64,000 nt of DNA, from assembly GCA_963728965.1 (NCBI GenBank), contig CAVSMH010000008.1, positions 62,001 to 126,000 on the forward strand, read 5' to 3'. The notes under the pieces were generated by a model. That model worked only from the letters and a program-made list of their open reading frames with translations, did no database searches and was not told where the DNA came from. Origin of the DNA: DASQZT01 sp963728965 (GTDB lineage Bacteria; Acidobacteriota; Terriglobia; Bryobacterales; Bryobacteraceae). Positions 45,300 through 54,226 of this stretch are shown here, one piece after another (the stretch's first letter is position 1; every line of letters begins with the position of its first letter). The position numbers were made by a program, and so were the translations under genes.

Positions 45300-48200
45300 A
45301 TGAGACGGTGGATAGCAGTGACGGCCTCGATGGCTTCGGTGGCGCTGGCGGCGCAATACGATACCAGGCTGTTCTCGGAAATGCAGTGGCGGGCTATCGG
45401 TCCCATGCGGGGCGGACGCACGCGGTCGGCCGCGGGAGTGGCGAGCCAGCCGAATGTCTTCTATATCGGCGTGTGCAACGGCGGAGTCTGGAAGACTAGC
45501 GACTACGGGCGGAGCTGGCGGCCAATCTTCGACGCGCAGGAGACGGGATCGATCGGGGCGGTGGCGGTGGCGCCGTCGGACCCGAATGTGATTTACGTCG
45601 GCAGCGGCGAGGGCCTGCAGCGGCCCGATCTTTCCGTTGGCGACGGCGTTTACAAATCGACCGACGCCGGGAAGACCTGGACTCGCCTGGGTCTGCGCGA
45701 CGGCCAGCAGATTCCGCAGATCGCGATTGACCCGCGGAATTCGGACCGGCTGTTTGTGGCGGTGCTGGGACATCCCTATGGACCCAACGAGGAGCGCGGG
45801 ATCTATCGTTCGACGGACGGCGGGCGGACCTTTCAGAAAGTTCTCGGAAAAGACGAGAACACCGGCGGCGCGGACGTAGCGATCGATCCGGCCACACCGG
45901 AGACGGTGTACGCGACCCTGTGGGAAGGGCGGCAGGGGCCGTGGGAGAACAGCGCATGGGGTGGACCGGGCGGCGGGATTTTCAAATCCACGGACGGCGG
46001 AAACACGTGGCGCCAGTTGACCGCGGGCCTGCCGGATGGGTTCATACAGGCGAACCTGGCGATTGCGCCCAGCAATCCGCGACGCGTCTACGCGGCGATC
46101 GGGCATGGGCGCGGGACGGGCATCTACCGGTCCGACGACGGCGGCGAACACTGGGCGGCGGCGACCAGCGATCCGCGGCCGGCGGCGCGGATCGGCGGCG
46201 GCGATCTGCCGGTGCCCACGGTGGACCCGAAGAATCCCGACGTTGTGTATTCGGCGAGCGTGGTGGCGTGGCGGTCCGCGGACGGCGGCAAGACCTGGAC
46301 CGGCATTCGCGGCGCTCCCGGCGGGGACGATTATCAACGGATCTGGATCAACCCGAATCATCCGGAGATCCTGCTGGCGGTCAGCGACCAGGGGGCGATC
46401 ATTTCGGTGAACGGGGCCGAGACGTGGAGTTCCTGGTACAACCAGGCGACGTCGCAGATGTACCACGCGAACGCCGACAATGATTATCCGTACCGTGTGT
46501 GCAGCGGGCAGCAGGAGAGCGGGTCGGCCTGCGTCTCGAGCCGCGGGCACGACGGGCAAATTACATTTCGCGATTGGACTCCGGTAGGGGTGGAGGAGTA
46601 CGGCTACGCGGTGCCCGATCCGCTGAACGCCAACCTGGTGTACGGCGGCAAGGTGACGAGGTTCGATCGGCGCACTGGGCAGGTGGCGAACGTCTCGCCG
46701 AAGCCGGTCCGCGGAGCGGATTTCCGCACCCTGCGCACGGCGCCGGTGGTGTTTTCCCAGGCCGACCCGCACGTGATGTTTTTCGGCGCGAACACGCTTT
46801 GGAAAACGCGCGACGGCGGCCACACCTGGCAGCAGGTCAGCCCGGACCTGACGCGAAAGACCTGGGAGATTCCCTCCAGCATCGGCAAGTACCGCGAGCA
46901 GCCGACGGCGCAGCCCGCCCGGCGCGGCGTGATCTACACGGTGGCCCCCTCCCCGCTCGATGCGAACCGGATCTGGATCGGTACGGACGACGGGCTGATC
47001 CAGACGACCGCCGATGGCGGGCTGCACTGGAACGATGTGACTCCGCCGGCCGTGGGGCCGTGGATGAAAGTATCAGTGATGGATGCCGGGCACACGGATG
47101 CGCTGACGGCGTACGCGGCGGTGAACACCATCCGTCTCGATGATATGCGGCCGCACCTGTTCCGCACCCATGACGGTGGCAAGACGTGGACCGAAATCGT
47201 GAACGGGATTCCGGCGGTGGCCCCGGTCAACGCGGTGCGGGAGGACCCGAAACGGAAGGGGCTGCTGTTTGCGGCGACGGAGCGCGAAGTGTACGTTTCG
47301 TTCGACGACGGCGACCACTGGCAGTCGTTACGGCTGAACATGGCGCCGAGTTCGGTGCGGGACGTGATCGTGAAAGACGACGACTTGATTGCGGCGACGC
47401 ACGGGCGCGGGTTCTGGATCCTTGACGACATCACGCCGCTCCGACAGATCAACGCGGCGACGGCGCGGGCGGAGGCGTTTCTGTTCAAGCCGCAGACCGC
47501 GGTGCGCGTGCGCTGGGATATGAACACCGACACGCCGCTGCCGCCCGATGAGCCGGGAATGCCCAATCCGCCCGACGGGGCGATTCTGGATTACTACCTG
47601 GCGGCGGACGCCGGCGGGCCGGTGACGCTGGAGATTCTGGACACGGCGGCCGCGGTGGTGCGACGGTACGCCAGCACGGACCCGGAGCCGAAGGTGGATC
47701 TGGCTACATTGGCTATTCCGGCGTACTGGGTGCGGCCGCCGCGAAGCCTGCCGGCGACGGCGGGGATGCACCGCGCCTTGTGGGACATGCACTACACACC
47801 ATTGCCCGCGACGGGCGGACGCGGGGGCGGAGTGAACTATCCGATGCAGGCGATCGTCCACGACACCGCGCCCGCGGCGACTTCGATCTGGGCGGCGCCC
47901 GGTCGCTACACTGTGAAGCTCACGGTGAACGGCAGGAGCTACACGCAGCCGCTGACGTTGAAGATGGACCCGCGGGTGAAGACTCTGCCGGCCGCCCTGC
48001 AGCAGCAGTTCACACTTTCGAAGCAGTTGTACGACGATGCCAACGCGGTGGCGAAGGCGCTGCCGCAGATGCGGGCGCTGCGGGCGGAAGTGGCCCGGGT
48101 TCGCGGGCGGGCACAGGGGGCGGCTGCCGAGGCTGTGGCGGCGTTCGATAAGAAGGCGGCGGCGATTGAGGGCGGCGGAGGCGCGGGCGGGCCTGGCGGC

Positions 48201-48446
48201 GGCCGGGGAGCGATTGCGTCCGGACCGGAGACGCTGGCGAGCGCGGGGGTGTCGCTGGCGGCGCTGATGCGGATGCTGGAAACGGCAGACGTAGCGCCGA
48301 CCACCCAACTGACGGCCGCGGTGAGCGACCGGCGCGCCGCGGTGGGCCGGTTGATGGCACGATGGAGAGCCTTGAAGAGCACCGAACTCGCGGGGCTGAA
48401 CGCGCAGTTGAAGCGGGCGGGAATGGGGGAAGTGGCGGTGCCGTGA
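45300..48446 (+). CDS. Sortilin/VPS10-like multi-blade propeller exported protein
   Basis: 1048 residues from ATG 45300 (MRRWIAVTASMASVALAAQ, signal peptide). BNR-type repeats recur through the first 720 residues: STDAGKTWTRL, STDGGRTFQKV, STDGGNTWRQL, SDDGGEHW, SADGGKTWTGI, TRDGGHTWQQV, THDGGKTWTEI, SFDDGDHWQSL. This is a double-propeller of the sortilin/GH74 shape. After ATHGRGFWILDDITPLRQ comes a C-terminal region with a FlgD-like sandwich (GPVTLEILDTAAAVVRRYAS) and helical segments with a Gly-rich insert. Such proteins are expanded in acidobacteria; the ligand is unknown. Catalytic GH74 Asp pairs are not evident. Confidence 0.8.
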   Translation: MRRWIAVTASMASVALAAQYDTRLFSEMQWRAIGPMRGGRTRSAAGVASQPNVFYIGVCNGGVWKTSDYGRSWRPIFDAQETGSIGAVAVAPSDPNVIYVGSGEGLQRPDLSVGDGVYKSTDAGKTWTRLGLRDGQQIPQIAIDPRNSDRLFVAVLGHPYGPNEERGIYRSTDGGRTFQKVLGKDENTGGADVAIDPATPETVYATLWEGRQGPWENSAWGGPGGGIFKSTDGGNTWRQLTAGLPDGFIQANLAIAPSNPRRVYAAIGHGRGTGIYRSDDGGEHWAAATSDPRPAARIGGGDLPVPTVDPKNPDVVYSASVVAWRSADGGKTWTGIRGAPGGDDYQRIWINPNHPEILLAVSDQGAIISVNGAETWSSWYNQATSQMYHANADNDYPYRVCSGQQESGSACVSSRGHDGQITFRDWTPVGVEEYGYAVPDPLNANLVYGGKVTRFDRRTGQVANVSPKPVRGADFRTLRTAPVVFSQADPHVMFFGANTLWKTRDGGHTWQQVSPDLTRKTWEIPSSIGKYREQPTAQPARRGVIYTVAPSPLDANRIWIGTDDGLIQTTADGGLHWNDVTPPAVGPWMKVSVMDAGHTDALTAYAAVNTIRLDDMRPHLFRTHDGGKTWTEIVNGIPAVAPVNAVREDPKRKGLLFAATEREVYVSFDDGDHWQSLRLNMAPSSVRDVIVKDDDLIAATHGRGFWILDDITPLRQINAATARAEAFLFKPQTAVRVRWDMNTDTPLPPDEPGMPNPPDGAILDYYLAADAGGPVTLEILDTAAAVVRRYASTDPEPKVDLATLAIPAYWVRPPRSLPATAGMHRALWDMHYTPLPATGGRGGGVNYPMQAIVHDTAPAATSIWAAPGRYTVKLTVNGRSYTQPLTLKMDPRVKTLPAALQQQFTLSKQLYDDANAVAKALPQMRALRAEVARVRGRAQGAAAEAVAAFDKKAAAIEGGGGAGGPGGGRGAIASGPETLASAGVSLAALMRMLETADVAPTTQLTAAVSDRRAAVGRLMARWRALKSTELAGLNAQLKRAGMGEVAVP

Positions 48447-48469
48447 CGCGGCCGTTGGCCCTTAGGGCA

Positions 48470-49100
48470 GCCGTAGGTGGAGAGCTCGGCGAGTTTGCCG
48501 GTAGCGGCGAGAGCGGCGCAGAGATGGCGATGGACCGTATCGCAGCGCGGGTTGATGGCGGGGCCGGAGTTCAAGGTGGCGAAGGCGCGCCGTAGGCGTC
48601 CCTTAAAGCTGCGCGGGCTGGTGCGGACGAGTGACTGGGCCAGGGTGAGATCGCTCTGCCAATCCGGATTGCGGAACCACGTTCGAACTCCGAGCGTGGC
48701 GACGATGACACTCAACACCGCCGGCGCGGCGGCGGGAAAACGGGTGGAAGCAGCGTAGACTGCACGCACCAGGCAGACGGCGAAAGCGATGGAGGGAAAG
48801 TAGAGGAGCCGCTCGGAGCCCCTCGGCCAATGATCGTACCGATCGGGAACAGCAGGTTGGATGCAGGCAGGAGGGCCAAAACACCGAATCCGGCGAAGAA
48901 AAAGACGGTGCGATTCCAGCGCCAGGCGGTGAGTGCCTCGAGGGCCGACACGAGCGTTGCGGCGACGGCAAGTCAGGGGATTGGATCGCACAGGATCTGG
49001 GCGTAGGAGCAATCGGCGGAGAGCGTGGCAGGCTAGCCGAGTAGGCCGAGATACCGGCCGAGGATGCGCGGACGGAACGGGAGGCGGCCGGGGCGGTGCA
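48470..49100 (-). pseudogene. TMTC-like membrane protein (DUF1736/TPR family), fragment
   Basis: The minus strand reads GRYLGLLG, a TAG at about 49033, PATLSADCSYAQI, a TGA, then SALEALTAWRWNRTVFFFAG and LALLPASNLLFPIGTIIG. The frame then changes near 48820 to ERLLYFPSIAFAVCLVRAVY and continues to RTWFRNPDWQSDLTLAQSLV. LPASNLLFPIGT and LYFPSIAF are the hallmarks of TMTC/PMT-like proteins, which join a membrane mannosyltransferase-like part to TPRs. At least three lesions. No competing gene on the other strand. Confidence 0.65.
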
Positions 49101-49153
49101 GTACTGGTTGGAGCGGGCGCGGCCGGTTTTGCCGCGTTAGTGGGTGCTCACGG

Positions 49154-49603
49154 TCAGGATAGTACCCGAGTCATCAGCAGACCGTCCTTGCCGTCCTCAT
49201 AGTAGGAACGGACGATTCTCAGTTTTTGGAACTCGTATTTCCTGTAAAAGGCCCTGGCAGGGCGATTGTTGAGCCTCACCATGAGGCGGAGGCGGCGGAT
49301 GCCGCGCCGGCGGAGTCTCCGGATGGTGCTTTCCATCAGAATGGAGGCGAGCCCCTGACCCCGGGCGGCCGGGTCAATGGCCACCGAGATCAGTTCCGCC
49401 CGGTCCCCGCGAATGCAGGTGAGCATATACCCCCAAATGGTGTTTTCGCGTTCTACGATGAGAAACAGATCCCCGCATTTGTGGAAAAAATCTGCAAGTA
49501 GGTTGCGATCATACGCGCCGTTTCCGAAACTGGTGTTTTCGATCTCCAGGATTCGGTCCAGTTCCGAGCGCCGCAGGCGCCGCACCGAACTTCGTGTGGA
49601 CAT
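49154..49603 (-). CDS. RimI-like GNAT acetyltransferase
   Basis: 149 residues, one GNAT domain. The acetyl-CoA loop is readable as VAIDPAARGQGLASILMEST (R/Q-x-x-G-x-G/A), preceded by the IWGYMLTCIRGDRAELISV strands. The C-terminal part has LMVRLNNRPARAFYRKYEFQ, matching ribosomal-protein N-acetyltransferases. It probably acetylates a protein N-terminus; the target cannot be assigned. Divergent from feoA, with about 120 bases between the two starts. Confidence 0.75.
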   Translation of the reverse strand: MSTRSSVRRLRRSELDRILEIENTSFGNGAYDRNLLADFFHKCGDLFLIVERENTIWGYMLTCIRGDRAELISVAIDPAARGQGLASILMESTIRRLRRRGIRRLRLMVRLNNRPARAFYRKYEFQKLRIVRSYYEDGKDGLLMTRVLS

Positions 49604-49685
49604 TCTGTTATCCTTTATTCTGGACCATTTGGAGGCCGGTCACGACCATTGGGACGGAAAAAACGCAAGCTGCGCCACTCGTCGC

Positions 49686-49714
49686 TTGACAAGAATTTCG
49701 GACTCACGCATACT
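49686..49714 (+). promoter_or_regulatory. Sigma70-type promoter of feoAB
   Basis: TTGACA at 49686 and CATACT at 49709, separated by 17 bases. The ATG of feoA starts nine bases after the -10, so the transcript would have almost no leader. No clear Fur-box palindrome was recognised. Confidence 0.45.
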
Positions 49715-49723
49715 GGAATCAAG

Positions 49724-50011
49724 ATGCAACTGAGTGGCAACAGCGACGAACCGGAAGCCTTCTCCGCGACGCTGGTCGACCTGCGCCGGGGTGACGCCGG
49801 GATCCTGGACGGAATCGATTTGCCGGGGGAGGATGCGCGCCGCCTGATGGAATTGGGGTTTTTACCCGGTGCACAGGTAATCGCGGGGCTGAGCGCTCCG
49901 GGGGGCGATCCACGCGTTTTCCAGGTAGACGGTTCGGAGATTGCGTTGCGCCGGGAGACGGCGCGGCGGCTGAAGATCCGGTACGAACGGGAGTCTCAGG
50001 GACCTCGATGA
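49724..50011 (+). CDS. feoA: FeoA family ferrous-iron transport protein
   Basis: 95 residues from ATG 49724. An upstream in-frame start at 49649 would add 25 residues with no homology and would span the promoter-like TTGACA/CATACT. SH3-like FeoA domain: LVDLRRGDAGILDGIDLPG, RLMELGFLPGAQVIAG, and a C-terminal EIALRRETARRLKIRY. It is thought to bind and regulate FeoB at the inner membrane face. Its stop overlaps the feoB start by four bases (ATGA). Confidence 0.88.
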   Translation: MQLSGNSDEPEAFSATLVDLRRGDAGILDGIDLPGEDARRLMELGFLPGAQVIAGLSAPGGDPRVFQVDGSEIALRRETARRLKIRYERESQGPR

Positions 50012-51900
50012 GCGAGTGCAGCGGCTGCTCAGGGTGCGGACCGACAGCGGTTCTGGAGTTTCCGCGCTCCTCGACGGCGCGCAAAGCGGTGGCGGTGATC
50101 GGGCCGCCAAACTCGGGTAAGACCACGTTGTTCAACCGGTTGACTGGCTTGCGCCAGAAGGTTGCCAACTTCCCGGGCGTCACGGTCGAACAACACACGG
50201 GGCTGGCGGAGTTGCCCGACGGGCGGGTGGTGGAACTGATCGACCTTCCCGGCGTTTACAGCCTGTCGCCGCGGTCGGAAGACGAGCAGGTGGCGTACGA
50301 CGTGCTTACCGGCAAACGAACCGACACGCCGCGACCTGAAGCTGTCCTGCTGGTGCTCGACTCGACGAACCTGGGCCGTCACCTGATGCTGGCGGCGCCG
50401 ATTCTAGCGCTGGGCCTGCCGACGCTGGTGATTCTGAACATGGCCGACGACCTGCGCCGCCGGGGCGGCCGTGTGGATCTGAAGGCACTCGCCAAGGAGT
50501 TAGGCGCGCCGGTGGCCCTGGTCAGCGCGCGGCAGGGCGAGGGCATCGCGCTGGTATCCGAGTTTCTGGCCAGCACCATGCCGAAACCGGTGCCCAAGGA
50601 ACTGCCGGTTCTCGAGGACGTTCCGAAGTGCCGCGCCTGGGCCGGGCACGTGAGCGGGCAGGCGGCGTACCGCGCGCCCATTCCACCCAAATGGACGCGG
50701 CGGCTGGACGCGGTTCTGCTGCACCCGGTAGCCGGGCCGCTGGTGTTCCTGACGGTGGTGGTGGCCGTCTTCCAGTCGATTTTCGATTACGTGCAGCCGC
50801 TGATGGATGGCGTGAAGTGGCTGTTCGACATTTCGGGGAACTGGATGCAGGCGAGCCTGCCGGATTCGATGTTCCGCTCGCTGCTGATTCAGGGCGTGTG
50901 GAATGGCGTTGGTTCGGTGCTCGTGTTTCTGCCGCAGGTGCTGATGTTGTTCCTCTTTATCGGCGTGTTGGAGGACTCGGGTTACCTGGCGCGGGCGGCG
51001 CTGATCGCGGATCGCACTATGGCGCGATTCGGGCTGCAAGGGAAATCGTTCATTCCGCTCCTTTCGGCGTATGCCTGTGCGGTGCCGGCGATCATGTCTA
51101 CGCGGACCATCGAGAACAAGCGCGACCGCACCGCTACGATTCTGATTGCGCCGTTCATGACGTGCTCGGCGCGGTTTCCGGTGTACACGCTGATCGTCGC
51201 GGCGTTCGTGCCCAACGAGAAGCTGATAGGGCGTTTTCTGGGGACGCGCACGGTGGCGATGATCGGGCTGTACGCGCTTGGGTTCGTGATTGCGGTGATG
51301 ACGGCGCGCATTCTGAAATCCTCGGTCCTGAGGAGCGGGCGCACGCCGTTCCTGCTCGAGATGCCGTCCTACCGGTGGCCGACGTGGCAGTCGATCGGGC
51401 TGCGGCTGTTCGACCGCTCGAAGGTATTTCTGCGGCGGGCGGGCACGGTGATCCTGCTGGTCACCGTAATTCTGTGGATGGCGGCGCATGTGCCGTTCAC
51501 CAACGGACATCCTCCGGCCATCGAGAACAGCCTGGCGGGGACGATCGGACGGACGATCGAGCCGGCGATCAAACCGCTGGGATTCAACTGGCGCATCGGG
51601 ATCGGGCTGATCACTTCGTTCGCCGCGCGCGAGACGATTATCGCCACGCTGGGCTCCATCTACGGCATGGAGAACGCGGAAGCGACCAATGTGGACTTGC
51701 AGAAGGCGCTGCACCAGGACCTGACGCCTGGCGGGGCCGTGGCCCTGCTGGTCTTTTTCGCTTTTGCGATGCAGTGCGTCTCCACGATCGCGGTGGTGCG
51801 GCGCGAGACCGGCGGATGGAAGTGGCCTATCTTCCAGTTCACCTACATGAGCGTGCTGGCCTATGCGGGTGCGTTCGCGGCGGCCCATTTGATACGGTAG
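50008..51900 (+). CDS. feoB: Ferrous iron transporter FeoB
   Basis: 630 residues. N-terminal Cys-rich tag (CSGCSGCG), then a G domain: P-loop IGPPNSGKTTLFNRL (usually GNPN), KVANFPGVTVE, LIDLPGVYSLSP, VILNMADD, SARQGEG. The membrane part carries the two Gate-type repeats; AYACAVPAIMSTRTIENKRD and TCSARFPVYTL hold the Cys-containing pore motifs. Shorter than the E. coli protein (773) through a shorter middle and C-terminal region. It takes up Fe(II) across the inner membrane with FeoA. No feoC is seen. Confidence 0.93.
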   Translation: MSECSGCSGCGPTAVLEFPRSSTARKAVAVIGPPNSGKTTLFNRLTGLRQKVANFPGVTVEQHTGLAELPDGRVVELIDLPGVYSLSPRSEDEQVAYDVLTGKRTDTPRPEAVLLVLDSTNLGRHLMLAAPILALGLPTLVILNMADDLRRRGGRVDLKALAKELGAPVALVSARQGEGIALVSEFLASTMPKPVPKELPVLEDVPKCRAWAGHVSGQAAYRAPIPPKWTRRLDAVLLHPVAGPLVFLTVVVAVFQSIFDYVQPLMDGVKWLFDISGNWMQASLPDSMFRSLLIQGVWNGVGSVLVFLPQVLMLFLFIGVLEDSGYLARAALIADRTMARFGLQGKSFIPLLSAYACAVPAIMSTRTIENKRDRTATILIAPFMTCSARFPVYTLIVAAFVPNEKLIGRFLGTRTVAMIGLYALGFVIAVMTARILKSSVLRSGRTPFLLEMPSYRWPTWQSIGLRLFDRSKVFLRRAGTVILLVTVILWMAAHVPFTNGHPPAIENSLAGTIGRTIEPAIKPLGFNWRIGIGLITSFAARETIIATLGSIYGMENAEATNVDLQKALHQDLTPGGAVALLVFFAFAMQCVSTIAVVRRETGGWKWPIFQFTYMSVLAYAGAFAAAHLIR

Positions 51901-51933
51901 GCGGGCAGGACCGTCGCCGCGCCCCCCCCGCGA

Positions 51934-52584
51934 TCAAGGCAGCGGCTTTACCGCGATATTGCGGAAGCGGTGGTACAGGCCCGGCTTACAGCGATTGCCG
52001 CCGTGGATCTGCACCGCAATCATCCCCTCCTCGGCGCCATCGGCGGCATGGTTTGCGGTGTCGGTCCAGTCGGTGACCTGGGTGCCATTCATCCACACCT
52101 GAATGTGGGGAGTCGAGCCTTCGATCCGCGCCCGGATCGAATTCCACTCGCCTTTCTTCCAATGCTGCTCCCAGTCTTTGGCCGGCGCGCCGCGGACCTC
52201 TTTCAGGCCCTCGCCGTAAATCCCACCCATGTTGCCGCCGGGCAGGTAGTCCAGCATGACCTGGTACGCCTCGCCCTTTTCGTTGGAGCGCAGGAACAGG
52301 CCGCTGTCGCAGCCGAAATCGGGGTTCATCTCCAGGTAGACTTCGTAATCCTTGTACTTGCCGTCGGTGAGCAGAATGCCACCGTTATTGGGGCGATCCT
52401 GCGTGCCGGTGAGCACACCTCGCTCGACCTTCCACGCGGTATTGCCGTGATGGTTCACGTTGCTGATGTGCCAGCCCTGCAGATCGGGTTCGGGCGAGAT
52501 GTTTTGAAATCCGGGCGGGATACCCCGGGCGGCGAGGCAGGCCGGGATTCCCAGCGCCAGCAAGAAACAAGCAGTTCGGGTCAT
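51934..52584 (-). CDS. Exported DUF1080 (3-keto-disaccharide hydrolase-like) protein
   Basis: 216 residues from ATG 52584 behind GGAG; signal peptide (CFLLALGIPACLAARG). The concanavalin-like DUF1080 fold is recognised by LQGWHISNVNHHGNTAWKVE, GGILLTDGKYKDYEVYLEMN, DSGLFLRSNEKGEAYQVMLD, GGIYGEGLKEVRG, EWNSIRARIEG and the C-terminal GLYHRFRNIAVKPL. Members act on sugars, some as 3-keto-glucoside hydrolases; the exact substrate is open. Periplasmic or secreted. Convergent with feoB; the divergent stretch 52585-52928 shows only a GC-rich palindrome (GCCGGCCGGCGGCCGGC). Confidence 0.8.
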   Translation of the reverse strand: MTRTACFLLALGIPACLAARGIPPGFQNISPEPDLQGWHISNVNHHGNTAWKVERGVLTGTQDRPNNGGILLTDGKYKDYEVYLEMNPDFGCDSGLFLRSNEKGEAYQVMLDYLPGGNMGGIYGEGLKEVRGAPAKDWEQHWKKGEWNSIRARIEGSTPHIQVWMNGTQVTDWTDTANHAADGAEEGMIAVQIHGGNRCKPGLYHRFRNIAVKPLP

Positions 52585-52928
52585 GTGATGTGCTCCTCCG
52601 CTTTCATAGCAGTTTTTGCCAGGCCGCACAAATGGCAGCCGGCCGGCGGCCGGCGTTGCCGCAAGAAGAGCAGCAGCCTGGACGCCACGCCACTGCGCGT
52701 TCGCAACCCTCTATCTATCGTAATCAGCCGATGCGCAACTATCCTTCGCCGGTATTGTCCCAATGCCGGCGTGGTGGAAAAATGACGACTGAGCACGATT
52801 ACCGTGTGCGATTCGGCGGGGTCGATGCTCCAGTGAAAGCGCAGCGTCGTTTCCTTGGGGTGGACGGCTCAAATCGTTCGTTGGACCGTCCACCGAACCC
52901 CGCATGGAAATGCGTTAGAATTCGCGTA

Positions 52929-53156
52929 ATGGACGAAAGCGACAAAGAGACGATCAAGGCCGTTTCTGCGGCCTCGGTCGGCGCGGGCGTGGGCGGTGCG
53001 AGCGGTGCCACGGCCGGGGTTTTGGAACTAGCCGCGCATGGCGCAGCCACGGCCATTTCGGCCAGCCTCGTGATCGGCGTGGGGGCCGCCGCCGGTGCCT
53101 TGCTTTCCTTTTTCGGCTATAAAGCTTACCGGCGCTTGAAGCAATCGAAGAGCTGA
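52929..53156 (+). CDS. Small glycine-zipper membrane protein
   Basis: 75 residues from ATG 52929. The frame is open upstream but without conserved features. After an acidic start (MDESDKETIKAVSAASVGAG) come two hydrophobic Gly/Ala stretches with GxxxG spacing (GAGVGGASGATAGVLELAAH, ISASLVIGVGAAAGALLSFF) and a basic tail (YKAYRRLKQSKS). Probably inserts in the inner membrane. No family recognised. Confidence 0.5.
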   Translation: MDESDKETIKAVSAASVGAGVGGASGATAGVLELAAHGAATAISASLVIGVGAAAGALLSFFGYKAYRRLKQSKS

Positions 53157-53224
53157 AAGCTCCAGCTCGGGCGACGCGAACCTATTCGCATCGGGACGTA
53201 GCGGCCGTTACGCTCGCCTTCTTT

Positions 53225-53410
53225 CAGTCGCCATCGCGCCACTGGCGATCATACCCGGCCACTGGGGCCGCCTCGGCCCAAACGGCCCGCCCGTTCACTT
53301 TCATTAAGAAAGTTCGCATGTAGGGATAGAGGAGCTTGAGGGCATCATTCTTACCGCGCCGATGCGCTTCAAGGCGACTCTTTTTGCGAAAGGAAACGGA
53401 GAGGTAACTC
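53225..53410 (-). other. Possible coding remnant in the gap before the next gene
   Basis: In the otherwise empty 53157-53425 the minus strand is open over about 60 codons, with a protein-like sequence (SFRKKSRLEAHRRGKNDALK, LYPYMRTFLMKVNGRAVWAE, PVAGYDRQWRDGD and stop). It has no start codon of its own that I trust and runs into the ribosome-binding site of the next gene. It could be an eroded 3' end or chance. Confidence 0.2.
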
Positions 53411-53425
53411 TCGGAGGATAAAGCT

Positions 53426-54046
53426 ATGACAGCTCTCAGTATGACAATCAGACGATTCGCTACCCGGTTCCCCTACTCCACGGTCGCTCTCGTCCTCATG
53501 ACGGCCTGCGCTTCGCGCGCCGTGGCCCAGGATGACCACGCGCACGCGCTGACCACCCAACCATCCGAAACGGCACTGGACGACCAGAGCAATGCGAACA
53601 ATCTTGTCAAAATCGTGCGCGACGCGACCGCGCGATTCAAGGATGTGGCGGTGGCCGAGGCGGAGGGTTATGCCCTGCAATTCGGCTGCGTGAGCGGCGA
53701 CGAAGCGGGCGCCATGGGACTCCACTATGTCAATGGAGCCCTGGTGAACAGCGGTGTCCTGGACCCCACTCGTCCTCAGATCGTGATCTACGAGGCGATG
53801 CCGGATGGAAGCAAGCGACTGATCGGGGCCGACTTTCTGGTGATCGCCGAGGCCTGGAATGCGTCGCATTCGGGTCCGCCGGAACTCATGGGACAGCTTT
53901 TCCATCTGTTTCCCAGCCCCAATCGCTTCGGCCTCCCGGCGTTCTACACCCTGCACGTCTGGGCGTGGAAGGCGAATCCCAAGGGCGCGTTTGTGAACTG
54001 GCACCCCAACGTTTCGTGCTCGTCCTTCGCCGGCCAAAAACCCTGA
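53426..54046 (+). CDS. Conserved exported protein of unknown function
   Basis: 206 residues from ATG 53426 with CTCGGAGGATAAAGCT upstream, a strong ribosome-binding site. N-terminal export signal (YSTVALVLMTACASRAVAQ). The body is a recognisable conserved domain without known function: VAEAEGYALQFGCVSGDEAG, AMGLHYVNGALVNSGVLDPT, ELMGQLFHLFPSPNRFGLPA, FYTLHVWAWKANPKGAFVNW and a late Cys (NPNVS-like HPNVSCSSF). Conserved His, Trp and Cys might bind a metal, but that is a guess. 54047-54226 downstream holds no gene. Confidence 0.65.
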   Translation: MTALSMTIRRFATRFPYSTVALVLMTACASRAVAQDDHAHALTTQPSETALDDQSNANNLVKIVRDATARFKDVAVAEAEGYALQFGCVSGDEAGAMGLHYVNGALVNSGVLDPTRPQIVIYEAMPDGSKRLIGADFLVIAEAWNASHSGPPELMGQLFHLFPSPNRFGLPAFYTLHVWAWKANPKGAFVNWHPNVSCSSFAGQKP

Positions 54047-54226
54047 GCCGGGTCGGTGCGCGGACAAAGCCGCACGGGCGCGGTCGCTGCCAAATGCTGC
54101 GATCACGCCCGATGCAGCGGGAATGGATGCTGAGAATTTCGGTCATGCCGACAGCAGCCGGCGACGGAAGGACCAGCCGGAGAAACGGCCGTTTGAAGGT
54201 GCGCACGTCCTGCGATACTACAGGAG

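Noticed and set aside
45246..47027. 593-residue minus-strand open frame
   Set aside because: Antisense to the BNR-repeat propeller gene; the composition (Arg, His, Pro, Val) is a GC3 shadow and no domain is recognisable.
50500..51888. 462-residue minus-strand open frame
   Set aside because: Antisense to feoB; charged low-complexity shadow of membrane-segment codons.
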